This document shows, piece after piece, positions 1 to 5,522 of a DNA stretch of 6,178 nucleotides. Location of the stretch: NCBI GenBank assembly GCA_005800965.1, contig SYEA01000034.1, positions 1 to 6,178 on the forward strand, in the 5' to 3' direction. The position numbers and the translations under genes are program-made. Positions within the stretch are counted from its first letter, which is position 1. Each line of letters starts with the position of its first letter. Source of the stretch: Actinomycetota bacterium (GTDB taxonomy: Bacteria > Actinomycetota > Acidimicrobiia > Acidimicrobiales > Ilumatobacteraceae). The notes under the pieces are model-generated. The model did no database searches. It was not told where the DNA came from and saw only the letters and a list, made by a program, of their open reading frames with translations.

Positions 1-53
1 CTATCGTGCTCGATTTCGTCATGACGAAACCCCCGCTACGAATCTTAGGATGA
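1..53 (+). CDS. Possible C-terminal tail of an upstream gene, partial at left edge
   Basis: From base 3 a reading frame is open across the left edge and ends in TGA at 51-53. It reads I-V-L-D-F-V-M-T-K-P-P-L-R-I-L-G. Its stop overlaps the first possible ATG of the threonine aldolase (ATGA at 50-53), a classic sign of translational coupling in an operon. Against it, sixteen codons are too few to judge, and the CTA, TTA and GGA codons near the end are uncommon in the neighbouring genes. The same bases can instead be read as an upstream promoter with a palindrome. No function can be assigned. Confidence 0.35.
   Translation, partial: IVLDFVMTKPPLRILG
14..29. promoter_or_regulatory. Perfect 16-bp palindrome, candidate operator
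   Basis: TTTCGTCATGACGAAA is a perfect inverted repeat with no spacer, centred between bases 21 and 22 and about 20 to 30 bases upstream of the threonine aldolase starts. A perfect palindrome of this size without a loop is more like a binding site for a dimeric regulator than a terminator. It would cover the -35 region of the possible promoter at 21-51. If the upstream frame is truly coding, the palindrome may be incidental. Confidence 0.35.
21..51 (+). promoter_or_regulatory. Possible leaderless promoter for the threonine aldolase
   Basis: TAGGAT at 46-51 fits the actinobacterial -10 pattern TAnnnT. ATGACG at 21-26 matches four of six positions of TTGACA, with a 19-base spacer. Transcription would begin at about base 58-59, on or next to the ATG at 59, giving a leaderless mRNA. 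The AGGA at 47-50 within the same stretch could instead act as a Shine-Dalgarno for that ATG, 8 bases away. The two readings exclude each other and the sequence does not decide between them. Confidence 0.3.
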
Positions 54-1162
54 TGAACATGGCCGCTGCATCTTCGTCGCCAGGGTCGATGCCCACAGCG
101 CCAATCAAGCTGTTTGCGTCGGACAACGTGGCCGGCGCTCACCCCGCTGTGCTCGAGTCGTTGGTTGCGGCCAATAGCGGGCATGCACTCGCCTACGGCA
201 CCGATGTGCACACGCAGCGCGCCGAGCAGGCGTTCAGTGATTTGTTTGGTCGTGATGTGCGCACCTTGTTTGTGTATGGCGGCACGGGCGCCAACGTCTT
301 GGCATTGGCTTCGCTGCTGCAGCCAGCGGAGTCGGTTATCTGCACTGACTGGGCTCACATTCACGTCGACGAAACCGGTGCCCCCGAAAAAATACTCGGC
401 GCAAAACTGCTGGATCTCCCCTGCCCAGACGCCAAGCTCACACCCGATCAAGTGCGCTCAGCAGCCCGTGCTCGTGGCAACCCGCATCATGCTCAACCAG
501 GCGTGGTGTCGCTCACCCAACCCACTGAACTTGGCACGCTGTACAGCGCCAAAGAGGTGCGCGCAATCTGTGATGTAGCGCACGAGTTGGGTCTGTTGGT
601 GCACATGGATGCAGCGCGTATCGGTAACGCCACAGCAGCGCTGGGTGGCAGCCGTGAAGCGCTTCGTGCCTTCACTGTTGATGCGGGCATCGATGTGTTG
701 TCGTTTGGTGGCACGAAGGCGGGCATCGTGTTTGGTGAGGCCGTGGTGTGGTTCAACCCGCAACATGCTGCGCGGGCACAGTACCTTCGCAAAAACGTGA
801 CGCAATTGCATTCCAAGATGCGATTCATATCTGCCCAATATTCGGCGCTGTTGGCCAACGATCTGTTCATCGAGCTCGGAGCCTCGGCCAATGCGGCCGC
901 CCTCTCGTTGTATGAGGCAACCAAACACCACGTGTCGCTCGGCTTCACGACTCCCCCAGCGGTCAACAGCATGTTTCCGACCCTGGTGGACCCCGCCAAA
1001 ACTCGCCTGCAAGAGTGGTCCTTTTTTTGGGACTGGGATCAAGACGCCCACCAGGTGCGCTGGATGACCGCCTGGGACGTGTCGGGTGAGGATGTAGCGC
1101 AGTTTGCCTCAGGCGTTGCCGCAGTTCTGGGTGGCCCAGATAGGCCAACTCGGCCGGTGTAG
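50..1162 (+). CDS. ltaE: Low-specificity L-threonine aldolase (beta-eliminating lyase family, PLP-dependent)
   Basis: This is a cytoplasmic PLP enzyme of fold type I that cleaves L-threonine or L-allo-threonine to glycine and acetaldehyde. The family signatures appear in order. An N-terminal substrate segment is K-L-F-A-S-D-N at residues 20-26. The phosphate-binding G-G-T-G-A-N is at 77-82 and H-I-H-V-D-E-T-G-A at 103-111. The cofactor-ring aspartate and arginine lie in H-M-D-A-A-R (D187, R190). The Schiff-base lysine is K223 in S-F-G-G-T-K, followed by the typical G-I-V-F-G-E-A-V-V. The usual G-T-K-N-G is G-T-K-A-G here. At 370 residues it is slightly longer than typical members because of an N-terminal extension of about 18 residues. 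Candidate starts are ATG at 50, 53, 59 and 89. I give 50 because its ATGA overlaps the upstream frame, but 59 has better-spaced AGGA at 47-50 and may be the true start. The family call is secure; the exact substrate preference is not. Confidence 0.93.
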   Translation: MMNMAAASSSPGSMPTAPIKLFASDNVAGAHPAVLESLVAANSGHALAYGTDVHTQRAEQAFSDLFGRDVRTLFVYGGTGANVLALASLLQPAESVICTDWAHIHVDETGAPEKILGAKLLDLPCPDAKLTPDQVRSAARARGNPHHAQPGVVSLTQPTELGTLYSAKEVRAICDVAHELGLLVHMDAARIGNATAALGGSREALRAFTVDAGIDVLSFGGTKAGIVFGEAVVWFNPQHAARAQYLRKNVTQLHSKMRFISAQYSALLANDLFIELGASANAAALSLYEATKHHVSLGFTTPPAVNSMFPTLVDPAKTRLQEWSFFWDWDQDAHQVRWMTAWDVSGEDVAQFASGVAAVLGGPDRPTRPV

Positions 1163-1169
1163 CGGCTAA

Positions 1170-1199
1170 TTGACTGGTTGGTTAGTTCTGGTCTAGCCT
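1170..1199 (+). promoter_or_regulatory. Probable promoter of the WhiB gene
   Basis: TTGACT at 1170-1175 matches five of six bases of the -35 consensus. TAGCCT at 1194-1199 fits the TAnnnT -10 pattern, with an 18-base spacer. It begins 8 bases after the stop codon of the threonine aldolase gene. Transcription would start at about 1206, leaving a leader of roughly 30 bases before the WhiB ATG. This implies the regulator is transcribed independently of the aldolase. Confidence 0.5.
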
Positions 1200-1207
1200 G
1201 CCTCGTG

Positions 1208-1222
1208 AGCGGTCAACCCGCT
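1208..1222 (+). other. Small hairpin in the predicted WhiB 5' leader
   Basis: AGCGG at 1208-1212 pairs with CCGCT at 1218-1222 across a five-base loop (TCAAC). If the promoter at 1170-1199 is used, this stem lies at the extreme 5' end of the mRNA and stops 3 bases before the GAGGAGG ribosome binding site. A 5-bp stem is weak and may occur by chance. It could protect the 5' end or modulate access to the ribosome site. Confidence 0.25.
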
Positions 1223-1225
1223 GTC

Positions 1226-1232
1226 GAGGAGG
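1226..1232 (+). promoter_or_regulatory. Strong Shine-Dalgarno of the WhiB gene
   Basis: GAGGAGG lies 4 bases before the ATG at 1237. It is by far the best ribosome binding site in the window, where the other genes have weak or no such signal. It fixes the WhiB start. Confidence 0.75.
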
Positions 1233-1236
1233 CAAG

Positions 1237-1527
1237 ATGTCCACACTTGATTTCAAGTTTCGCGCCGAAACTAACGACGACTGGATGGAGTTCGGCTCGT
1301 GTCGCGGGCTTTCCGATATTTTCTTTGCTCCACTGGCTGAGCGCCCTCAGACCCGCCATCGTCGTGAAGACAAGGCTCGTACAGTGTGTTTGCAATGTCC
1401 GGTGCTCGAAACCTGCCGCGAGTTCGCACGCGCGCATCGCGAATATGGTTTTTGGGGTGGCGAAAGCGAAGAAGAACGCCACCAGGCCGGGTATCGCTTG
1501 ATTGCACCAATTGGAGTGCGCGCCTAG
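1237..1527 (+). CDS. WhiB-family iron-sulfur transcriptional regulator
   Basis: This 96-residue protein has the complete WhiB domain. Four cysteines (C22, C51, C54, C60) with spacing C-x28-C-x2-C-x5-C would bind a [4Fe-4S] cluster. They are followed by the G-F-W-G-G turn at 71-75 and the acidic S-E-E-E-R segment that normally precedes a basic C-terminal DNA-contacting region. Here that region is short and only weakly basic (R-H-Q-A-G-Y-R), ending soon after. Proteins of this family act in the cytoplasm with the primary sigma factor and respond to redox state or nitric oxide. By eye the F-F-x-P and C-R-x-F-A segments look closest to the WhiB3/WhiD branch, but that is tentative. The gene has its own promoter and strong ribosome site. 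The kinase-like gene begins 31 bases after its stop and may be cotranscribed. Confidence 0.95.
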   Translation: MSTLDFKFRAETNDDWMEFGSCRGLSDIFFAPLAERPQTRHRREDKARTVCLQCPVLETCREFARAHREYGFWGGESEEERHQAGYRLIAPIGVRA

Positions 1528-1558
1528 GCAACAAGTTCTTCCTGCAGGGCTGGTCGCA

Positions 1559-2644
1559 ATGACCATCCATCCACAGCCCCACCCATTGATCGGCGACGCC
1601 GAGCACATCGTGCGTGAGGCCTGGGCCGATTATGCACGCCACGCGGCAGATGCCCGCAGCATCGGCGCGCTCCACGAGATGAGCGCTCATGTTTCTACGA
1701 ACCGAGTGTTTCAGATTCACTTCACTGACGCCAGCACGTTGGTGGCCAAGGTGTCGTCGTATGGCTCGTATTTTTTGTTTGCCGAAGACCATGATCGCCT
1801 GGCGCGCTGCAGCTCATTGCTTCGACACGGCAGATGGGCGGGTTTCTTGGCCGACGTCTTGACCCTCGACAAGCGCCCATACACCTGGTACGACGGTCGA
1901 CGTTGGTGTGCGTTTTATGGTGAGGTGCAACGCGCTGAATCACTCCCCCGCGTGTTATCGAGCGCCGATGTTGGCGCCTTGGCGCGCGAGATTGCCAGGT
2001 TTCATCATGCGTGCCGGGAAATATCGAGTGCCCTGCCGAGCGTGTCCAACTCGGTCAAGGGTGATGCCATCCACTTGCTGGACCAGCTCACGAACCCTTT
2101 TGCGTCACGCAACTTTGATCTGCCTTCCGAAGACATCGGGGTGCTGGTGCGATTCACTCACGAGTTGCTAGTACATCTTGAGGCCGTGCACTACGACGAA
2201 TGGGACAAGATTCCCATCCTGGTCGACTGGAACCTCGGCAACTTCAGCGTGGTACGCGACAACGAAGAACTCCGATTGTTCTCGCGATGGGACTACGACT
2301 GGTTTCGGGTTGAGTCGCGCCTCCTGGACTTCTATTTCTTATCGCGGGTGTCATCCAGCACGGGTGACCGCACCTCGTTCACGTATTCGCCACACACGTT
2401 GACCGAACCACGGTTCTTGGACTTCATTCGGGCCTATCACGCCATCAACCCGCTTAGCCGCCGTGACGTGGAGTTCTTGCCGTATGCCTACCGAATCTTC
2501 ATCCTCAACTATGTGATTCGCGAAGGAGCCCGCTTCTTTCGTGCCGACTTGTGCTCGCAGTTTCGTCGCGACGCAGCCCGGCAGTATTTGGATGCTTCTA
2601 CGCGGCTTGACTTGCGGCCCCTGCTGGAAATCGTCGATGCATAG
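1559..2644 (+). CDS. Phosphotransferase with an APH/choline-kinase-like fold, substrate unknown
   Basis: This 361-residue protein shows the order of elements seen in aminoglycoside-phosphotransferase-like small-molecule kinases. An N-lobe strand pair at about 46-66 ends in L-V-A-K-V, whose K64 is the likely ATP-contacting lysine. A histidine-rich helix, I-A-R-F-H-H, lies at 145-150. The catalytic loop I-L-V-D-W-N-L-G-N has D223 and N228 in the D-x4-N spacing of the family. S-R-W-D-Y-D-W-F supplies the metal-binding acid (D245 or D247), followed by a helical C-terminal part. The usual histidine two residues before the catalytic aspartate is leucine. An in-frame TTG at 1502 would extend the protein by 19 residues but overlaps the WhiB gene by 26 bases. 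I prefer ATG at 1559, with a modest AGGG at 1546-1549. The fold is reasonably supported. The substrate is not predictable, and antibiotic resistance should not be inferred. Confidence 0.7.
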   Translation: MTIHPQPHPLIGDAEHIVREAWADYARHAADARSIGALHEMSAHVSTNRVFQIHFTDASTLVAKVSSYGSYFLFAEDHDRLARCSSLLRHGRWAGFLADVLTLDKRPYTWYDGRRWCAFYGEVQRAESLPRVLSSADVGALAREIARFHHACREISSALPSVSNSVKGDAIHLLDQLTNPFASRNFDLPSEDIGVLVRFTHELLVHLEAVHYDEWDKIPILVDWNLGNFSVVRDNEELRLFSRWDYDWFRVESRLLDFYFLSRVSSSTGDRTSFTYSPHTLTEPRFLDFIRAYHAINPLSRRDVEFLPYAYRIFILNYVIREGARFFRADLCSQFRRDAARQYLDASTRLDLRPLLEIVDA

Positions 2645-2672
2645 GGCAGGTCAACAGCTGGCTGGGCGGAGC

Positions 2673-3191
2673 TCAGTCAATGCGTCGTAGCTCGCGTCGG
2701 AAACGCTCGGTGCGTTGCACATAGTTGTTGGCGCCGTACACGATGTCTTGTGATCGTGCGCGGTTTTCTTTGATAACGGCTGGGCTGCCAACGGCCAATG
2801 CATTGGCGGGTACCAAGGTGTCGTTGAGCACCACCGAGTTGGCGCCAACTATCGCACCACTGGAGATGCGGGCTCGGTGCAACACGATGGCGCCAGAACT
2901 TACCTGGGCACCGTCTTCGATGATGCATGCTTCAAGATGCGCCAGATGTCCGATCAAACAATCATTGCCAACAGTGGTCGGCCATTCCAGGGTGGTGTGT
3001 ACGACGGTTCCGTCTTGAATGCTGGTGCGGGCCCCAATGCGAATCTCGCCGTCATCGCCGCGCAATACCGCGGTGGGCCACACGCTGGATTGTGGGCCGA
3101 TGAACACCGAGCCGATGATGACGGCGTCGGGGTGGATAAAAGCCGTGGTATCGATGGTGGGCTCCTGTGAGCCAAGTGCGTAGATGGGCAT
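2673..3191 (-). CDS. Gamma-carbonic-anhydrase-family protein (left-handed beta-helix, hexapeptide repeats)
   Basis: This 172-residue protein is the usual length for the family and is built of hexapeptide repeats (I-x-G-x-x-x type turns from about residue 17 to 137), which fold as a left-handed beta-helix trimer. It ends in a C-terminal helix. Residues corresponding to the active site of the archaeal enzyme Cam are visible: R44 and D46 in L-R-G-D-D, Q59 and D60 in I-Q-D-G-T, and metal ligands H65 (V-V-H-T) and H82 (I-G-H). At the place of the third zinc histidine, five residues after H82, the protein has E87, with a histidine instead at 85 (G-H-L-A-H-L-E-A-C). It may therefore bind metal differently or not be a true carbonic anhydrase. 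Relatives include acyltransferase-like proteins such as PaaY and CaiE. It is convergent with the kinase-like gene and divergent from the gene at 3220. Confidence 0.9.
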   Translation of the reverse strand: MPIYALGSQEPTIDTTAFIHPDAVIIGSVFIGPQSSVWPTAVLRGDDGEIRIGARTSIQDGTVVHTTLEWPTTVGNDCLIGHLAHLEACIIEDGAQVSSGAIVLHRARISSGAIVGANSVVLNDTLVPANALAVGSPAVIKENRARSQDIVYGANNYVQRTERFRRELRRID

Positions 3192-3219
3192 GAAATAGTT
3201 CTACTAGCGTGGTCTGCTC
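3192..3219. promoter_or_regulatory. 28-bp divergent intergenic region
   Basis: The starts of the carbonic-anhydrase-like gene (minus) and the D-K-R-x protein gene (plus) are separated by only 28 bases. There is no Shine-Dalgarno on either side. For the plus strand, TAGCGT at 3205-3210 fits the TAnnnT -10 pattern and ends 9 bases before the ATG at 3220, so a leaderless or nearly leaderless transcript is plausible. I could not identify a convincing -10 for the minus strand. The -35 regions of both promoters would have to lie in or next to the opposite gene's first codons. Confidence 0.4.
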
Positions 3220-4644
3220 ATGACACGGCGAATGGACATTGAAGTCACCAGCACTCGCCCCGACGGCACATTTACTTGGCGTCAGGCTGGCGCAAAAGCA
3301 CCCAAGGGCGCCGGTGGCGCTGACGTGCTTCCTGCCGATGCAAAAGTCGGTGACGTGTTGCGTGCCGAAATCGACATGGACATGGATGGCCCAGTCGTTG
3401 TTTCGCTGAGCCAGGTCAAGCAACGTGAGCGCAATGTGAGACTGCTCACCATCACTGGTTCGGGAGCCGAGTTCAAGCCTGTCACTGAAGTGTCGACCAA
3501 CCGTCGTTCGAAAGGCGGCGACAAGCGTGGTGATAAGCGCGGCGACAAACGCAGTGACAAACGGGGCGACAAGCGCACAGACAAGCGCAGTGACAATCGT
3601 GGTCCGGCGGACACCAGTCGTGCCAGTGGCCCAGGTGCACCGCGTCGTCAGTTCACTCCTCCCCCACCTGTTTTGGCCAAGCGCCCACGAGCTGCGCGTC
3701 TGCACCCATTGAACGTTCACCGCAAAGCCGTGCTCGAAGCACTGAAGCCTGAGGAACGCGTCTTGGCCGAAAAGGCACTTGCTGGCGGCATCGGAGCCGT
3801 GCGCCAAGCCGTCAACAAACAAAACGCGCTGCTCGTAAAAGACGGAAAGCCCAAGATCAACTCTGACAGCTTGGTCAACTTGGTGGTCGAAATGTTGCCG
3901 CGCTTGCGGGTTGCTGAATGGCAAGACAGCGTTGAAGCCGTAGAAAAGATTATCGAAACTGTCGACCTGCGTGACTTGCGAGCTGTCGTTGCGCGTTCGA
4001 ACGACCCAAGTTTGATGAAGGACGCATCGTTGGCAGAAAAACGTGAGATGTTGCGTGCAGCGCTCGAGCGACGACAGGCAGCCGAAATGCAAAATTGGGT
4101 GGACGACTTGCGTGCTGCCGTTGATGTGGGTCGCATTGTGGCGGCGCTCAAGATCGCTGCTCAGCCACCCAAGGCTGGTTCGCGCCCACCCGACGACCTT
4201 CGCCCACGCCTCGTGGCGTTGACGCTCGAGCAATTGTCGCCGCTCACCACCAGCGATCGTTGGGTGATCGTGCTCGAGGCCTTGGCATTTGCGCCAATCC
4301 ACAACGAAGTAGTGCCCACGGGTGTGCCGGCCACTGTCTCGCCAGAGCTCACTGCAACCGTCCAACGTTTGGCCCCAGCGATACCGCGCATTGCTGCTCT
4401 GTTCGGTGTGGAGATTGGGCCAAAAGCGCAGATGCCACGTCCGCTGCGCAACGAATGGCGCGACAAGAAGGCCAAGACCACCAAGAAGCCAGCGGCCAAG
4501 CCAGCAACCAAGCCGACTGCTCCACCAGCGACTGTGCCTGCCGGAGCCCTGCCAGTTGAAGCCGCAGCACCCGAAGTTGCAGCACCCGAAGTCGCGACAG
4601 TTGAAGACGTGCCAGTAGAGAACACAGCAATCAGCGACAACTAG
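3220..4644 (+). CDS. Uncharacterised protein with OB/TRAM-like N-terminus, D-K-R-x repeats and helical core
   Basis: I do not recognise a named family for this 474-residue protein. Residues 5-75 are rich in short strands (D-I-E-V-T, F-T-W-R, V-G-D-V-L-R-A-E, P-V-V-V-S-L) and resemble a small OB/TRAM-like beta-barrel. Residues 101-128 are seven D-K-R-x tetrapeptides, followed by a Pro/Arg-rich linker to about 160. Residues 165-395 are predominantly helical, with a recurring P-K-A-G-S-R-P-P stretch near 317 and W-V-I-V-L-E-A-L at 348. The tail from 410 is Lys/Ala/Pro-rich, then acidic (P-E-V-A repeated). There is no signal peptide or membrane segment, so it is cytoplasmic. The basic disordered segments suggest nucleic-acid or ribosome association, which is inference. 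From memory it resembles a conserved actinobacterial hypothetical protein. Start: ATG at 3220; an in-frame ATG at 3232 is an alternative. The hydratase gene follows 10 bases downstream. Confidence 0.85.
   Translation: MTRRMDIEVTSTRPDGTFTWRQAGAKAPKGAGGADVLPADAKVGDVLRAEIDMDMDGPVVVSLSQVKQRERNVRLLTITGSGAEFKPVTEVSTNRRSKGGDKRGDKRGDKRSDKRGDKRTDKRSDNRGPADTSRASGPGAPRRQFTPPPPVLAKRPRAARLHPLNVHRKAVLEALKPEERVLAEKALAGGIGAVRQAVNKQNALLVKDGKPKINSDSLVNLVVEMLPRLRVAEWQDSVEAVEKIIETVDLRDLRAVVARSNDPSLMKDASLAEKREMLRAALERRQAAEMQNWVDDLRAAVDVGRIVAALKIAAQPPKAGSRPPDDLRPRLVALTLEQLSPLTTSDRWVIVLEALAFAPIHNEVVPTGVPATVSPELTATVQRLAPAIPRIAALFGVEIGPKAQMPRPLRNEWRDKKAKTTKKPAAKPATKPTAPPATVPAGALPVEAAAPEVAAPEVATVEDVPVENTAISDN
3520..3603 (+). 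repeat. Seven in-frame 12-bp units encoding D-K-R-x
   Basis: The 84-bp stretch is seven degenerate copies of a unit like GACAAGCGTGGT, encoding DKRG, DKRG, DKRS, DKRG, DKRT, DKRS and DNRG. The units differ mainly at third codon positions and in the fourth codon. The peptide period is therefore kept while the DNA has drifted, which suggests selection on the protein rather than a very recent expansion. Confidence 0.9.
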
Positions 4645-4654
4645 GCTGACGCGC

Positions 4655-5446
4655 ATGTCAGATGCGCAAATTGTTACTTACGAAGTCACCGGCAAAGTTG
4701 CCGTCATCACGCTGAATCGTCCAGATGCCCGCAACGCGGTGAACGGCGATGTCGCAGCCGGGCTCGAAGCAGCCATCGACAAACTCGAAGCGGACGACAA
4801 TGTGTGGATTGCGATCTTGCAAGCCAATACCACTGGGCAGGAACGGCCGGTGTTTTGTGCCGGAGCCGACTTGAAGGCAATCAACTCGGGCAAAGCTGCA
4901 GATCTCAATACGCGTCGAGGGGGTTTCGCTGGCTTCGTGTATCGCGAACGCAAAAAGCCCGTGATTGTGGCAGTTGATGGCTTGGCCACCGCTGGTGGAT
5001 GTGAGATCGTGCTTACTGCGGACATGGTCGTGGCCAGCACTCGCTCGGCGTTCGGGTTGGCCGAAGTCAAGCGCAACCTCATTGCTGGCGCTGGCGGCCT
5101 ATTTCGCTTGCCGCGCATCATTGGGCGCAACGCAGCGATGGAAGCAATCTTGACCGGCGACCCCATCCCCGCTCAACGCGCCTACGAGTTGGGTTTAGTG
5201 AATCGTTTGTGTGAGCCAGGCAAGGCTCAAGAGGCCGCAATGGCCCTGGCCTTGCAGGTGTGCACATCGGCGCCGGTTGCAGTGTGGGAGAGCCGCAAGA
5301 TCGTTTTGGCTTCGGATACTGCCGACGATGCCACATTGATTCAGATGACCAATGAAGGCTTCGGTCGCGTGTTGCAGAGTGAGGACACCAAAGAAGGCCT
5401 CAGTGCATTCATTGAAAAGCGCCCACCCAATTGGACTGGTCGCTAA
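4655..5446 (+). CDS. Enoyl-CoA hydratase/isomerase (crotonase) family protein
   Basis: This 263-residue protein is the standard length for a single-domain crotonase, a cytoplasmic enzyme that hydrates or isomerises acyl-CoA thioesters, typically in fatty acid or amino acid breakdown. Visible motifs are N-R-P-D-A-R-N-A-V at 21-29 and the CoA/oxyanion-hole segment F-C-A-G-A-D-L-K at 67-74. The second oxyanion element is T-A-G-G-C-E at 112-117. Both catalytic glutamates of the hydratase subgroup are present: E117 and E137 (F-G-L-A-E-V). This supports a hydratase rather than a family member that lacks them. Its exact acyl-CoA substrate cannot be told from sequence. The gene begins 10 bases after the stop of the D-K-R-x protein gene with no clear ribosome site, so translation may be coupled. 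Its last codon and stop (CGC TAA) are the first bases of the 13-bp tandem array. Confidence 0.93.
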   Translation: MSDAQIVTYEVTGKVAVITLNRPDARNAVNGDVAAGLEAAIDKLEADDNVWIAILQANTTGQERPVFCAGADLKAINSGKAADLNTRRGGFAGFVYRERKKPVIVAVDGLATAGGCEIVLTADMVVASTRSAFGLAEVKRNLIAGAGGLFRLPRIIGRNAAMEAILTGDPIPAQRAYELGLVNRLCEPGKAQEAAMALALQVCTSAPVAVWESRKIVLASDTADDATLIQMTNEGFGRVLQSEDTKEGLSAFIEKRPPNWTGR

Positions 5447-5505
5447 CTTTGCTCGCTAACTTTGCTCGCTAACTTTGCTCGCTAACTTTGCTCGCTAACT
5501 CTGCC
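5441..5505 (+). repeat. Tandem array of a 13-bp unit, five copies
   Basis: Four perfect copies of CGCTAACTTTGCT (5441-5453, 5454-5466, 5467-5479, 5480-5492) are followed by a fifth with two changes (CGCTAACTCTGCC, 5493-5505). The first copy supplies the last arginine codon and the TAA of the hydratase gene. The period is not a multiple of three, so the TAA recurs in all three plus frames. The complement of CTAA gives TAG in all three minus frames. The unit has no internal inverted repeat, so the array does not form a hairpin terminator. The near-identity of copies points to recent expansion by replication slippage. Confidence 0.97.
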
Positions 5506-5522
5506 CGTTTAGTCCGCCCGGT

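Noticed and set aside
458..1051. Long minus-strand open frames opposite the threonine aldolase
   Set aside because: They have low-quality composition and no domain signals, and they lie opposite a clearly coding gene.
1502..1558. TTG at 1502 as the start of the kinase-like gene
   Set aside because: It overlaps the WhiB coding region by 26 bases and lacks a ribosome site. The ATG at 1559 fits better.
1271..1792. A 173-codon minus-strand open frame across the WhiB and kinase-like genes
   Set aside because: It has no recognisable motif and lies opposite two well-supported genes. It is best explained as a shadow frame.
2658..2676. A possible terminator hairpin (CTGGCT with AGCTCAG) between the convergent kinase-like and carbonic-anhydrase-like genes
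   Set aside because: The stem is only six pairs with a bulged T and no T-run follows it. It is too weak to call.
3196..3206. A short inverted repeat TAGT-TCT-ACTA between the divergent genes as an operator
   Set aside because: Four-base arms are too short to distinguish from chance.
3052..4656. A 534-codon open frame on the minus strand opposite the D-K-R-x protein gene
   Set aside because: Its translation is unusually rich in Trp, His, Cys and Arg with no domain pattern, and it overlaps the carbonic-anhydrase-like gene in another frame. It is a by-product of G/C-biased third positions in the plus-strand gene.
5441..5505. The tandem array as a CRISPR array or an intrinsic terminator
   Set aside because: Copies are directly adjacent with no spacers, and the unit contains no inverted repeat or T-run.
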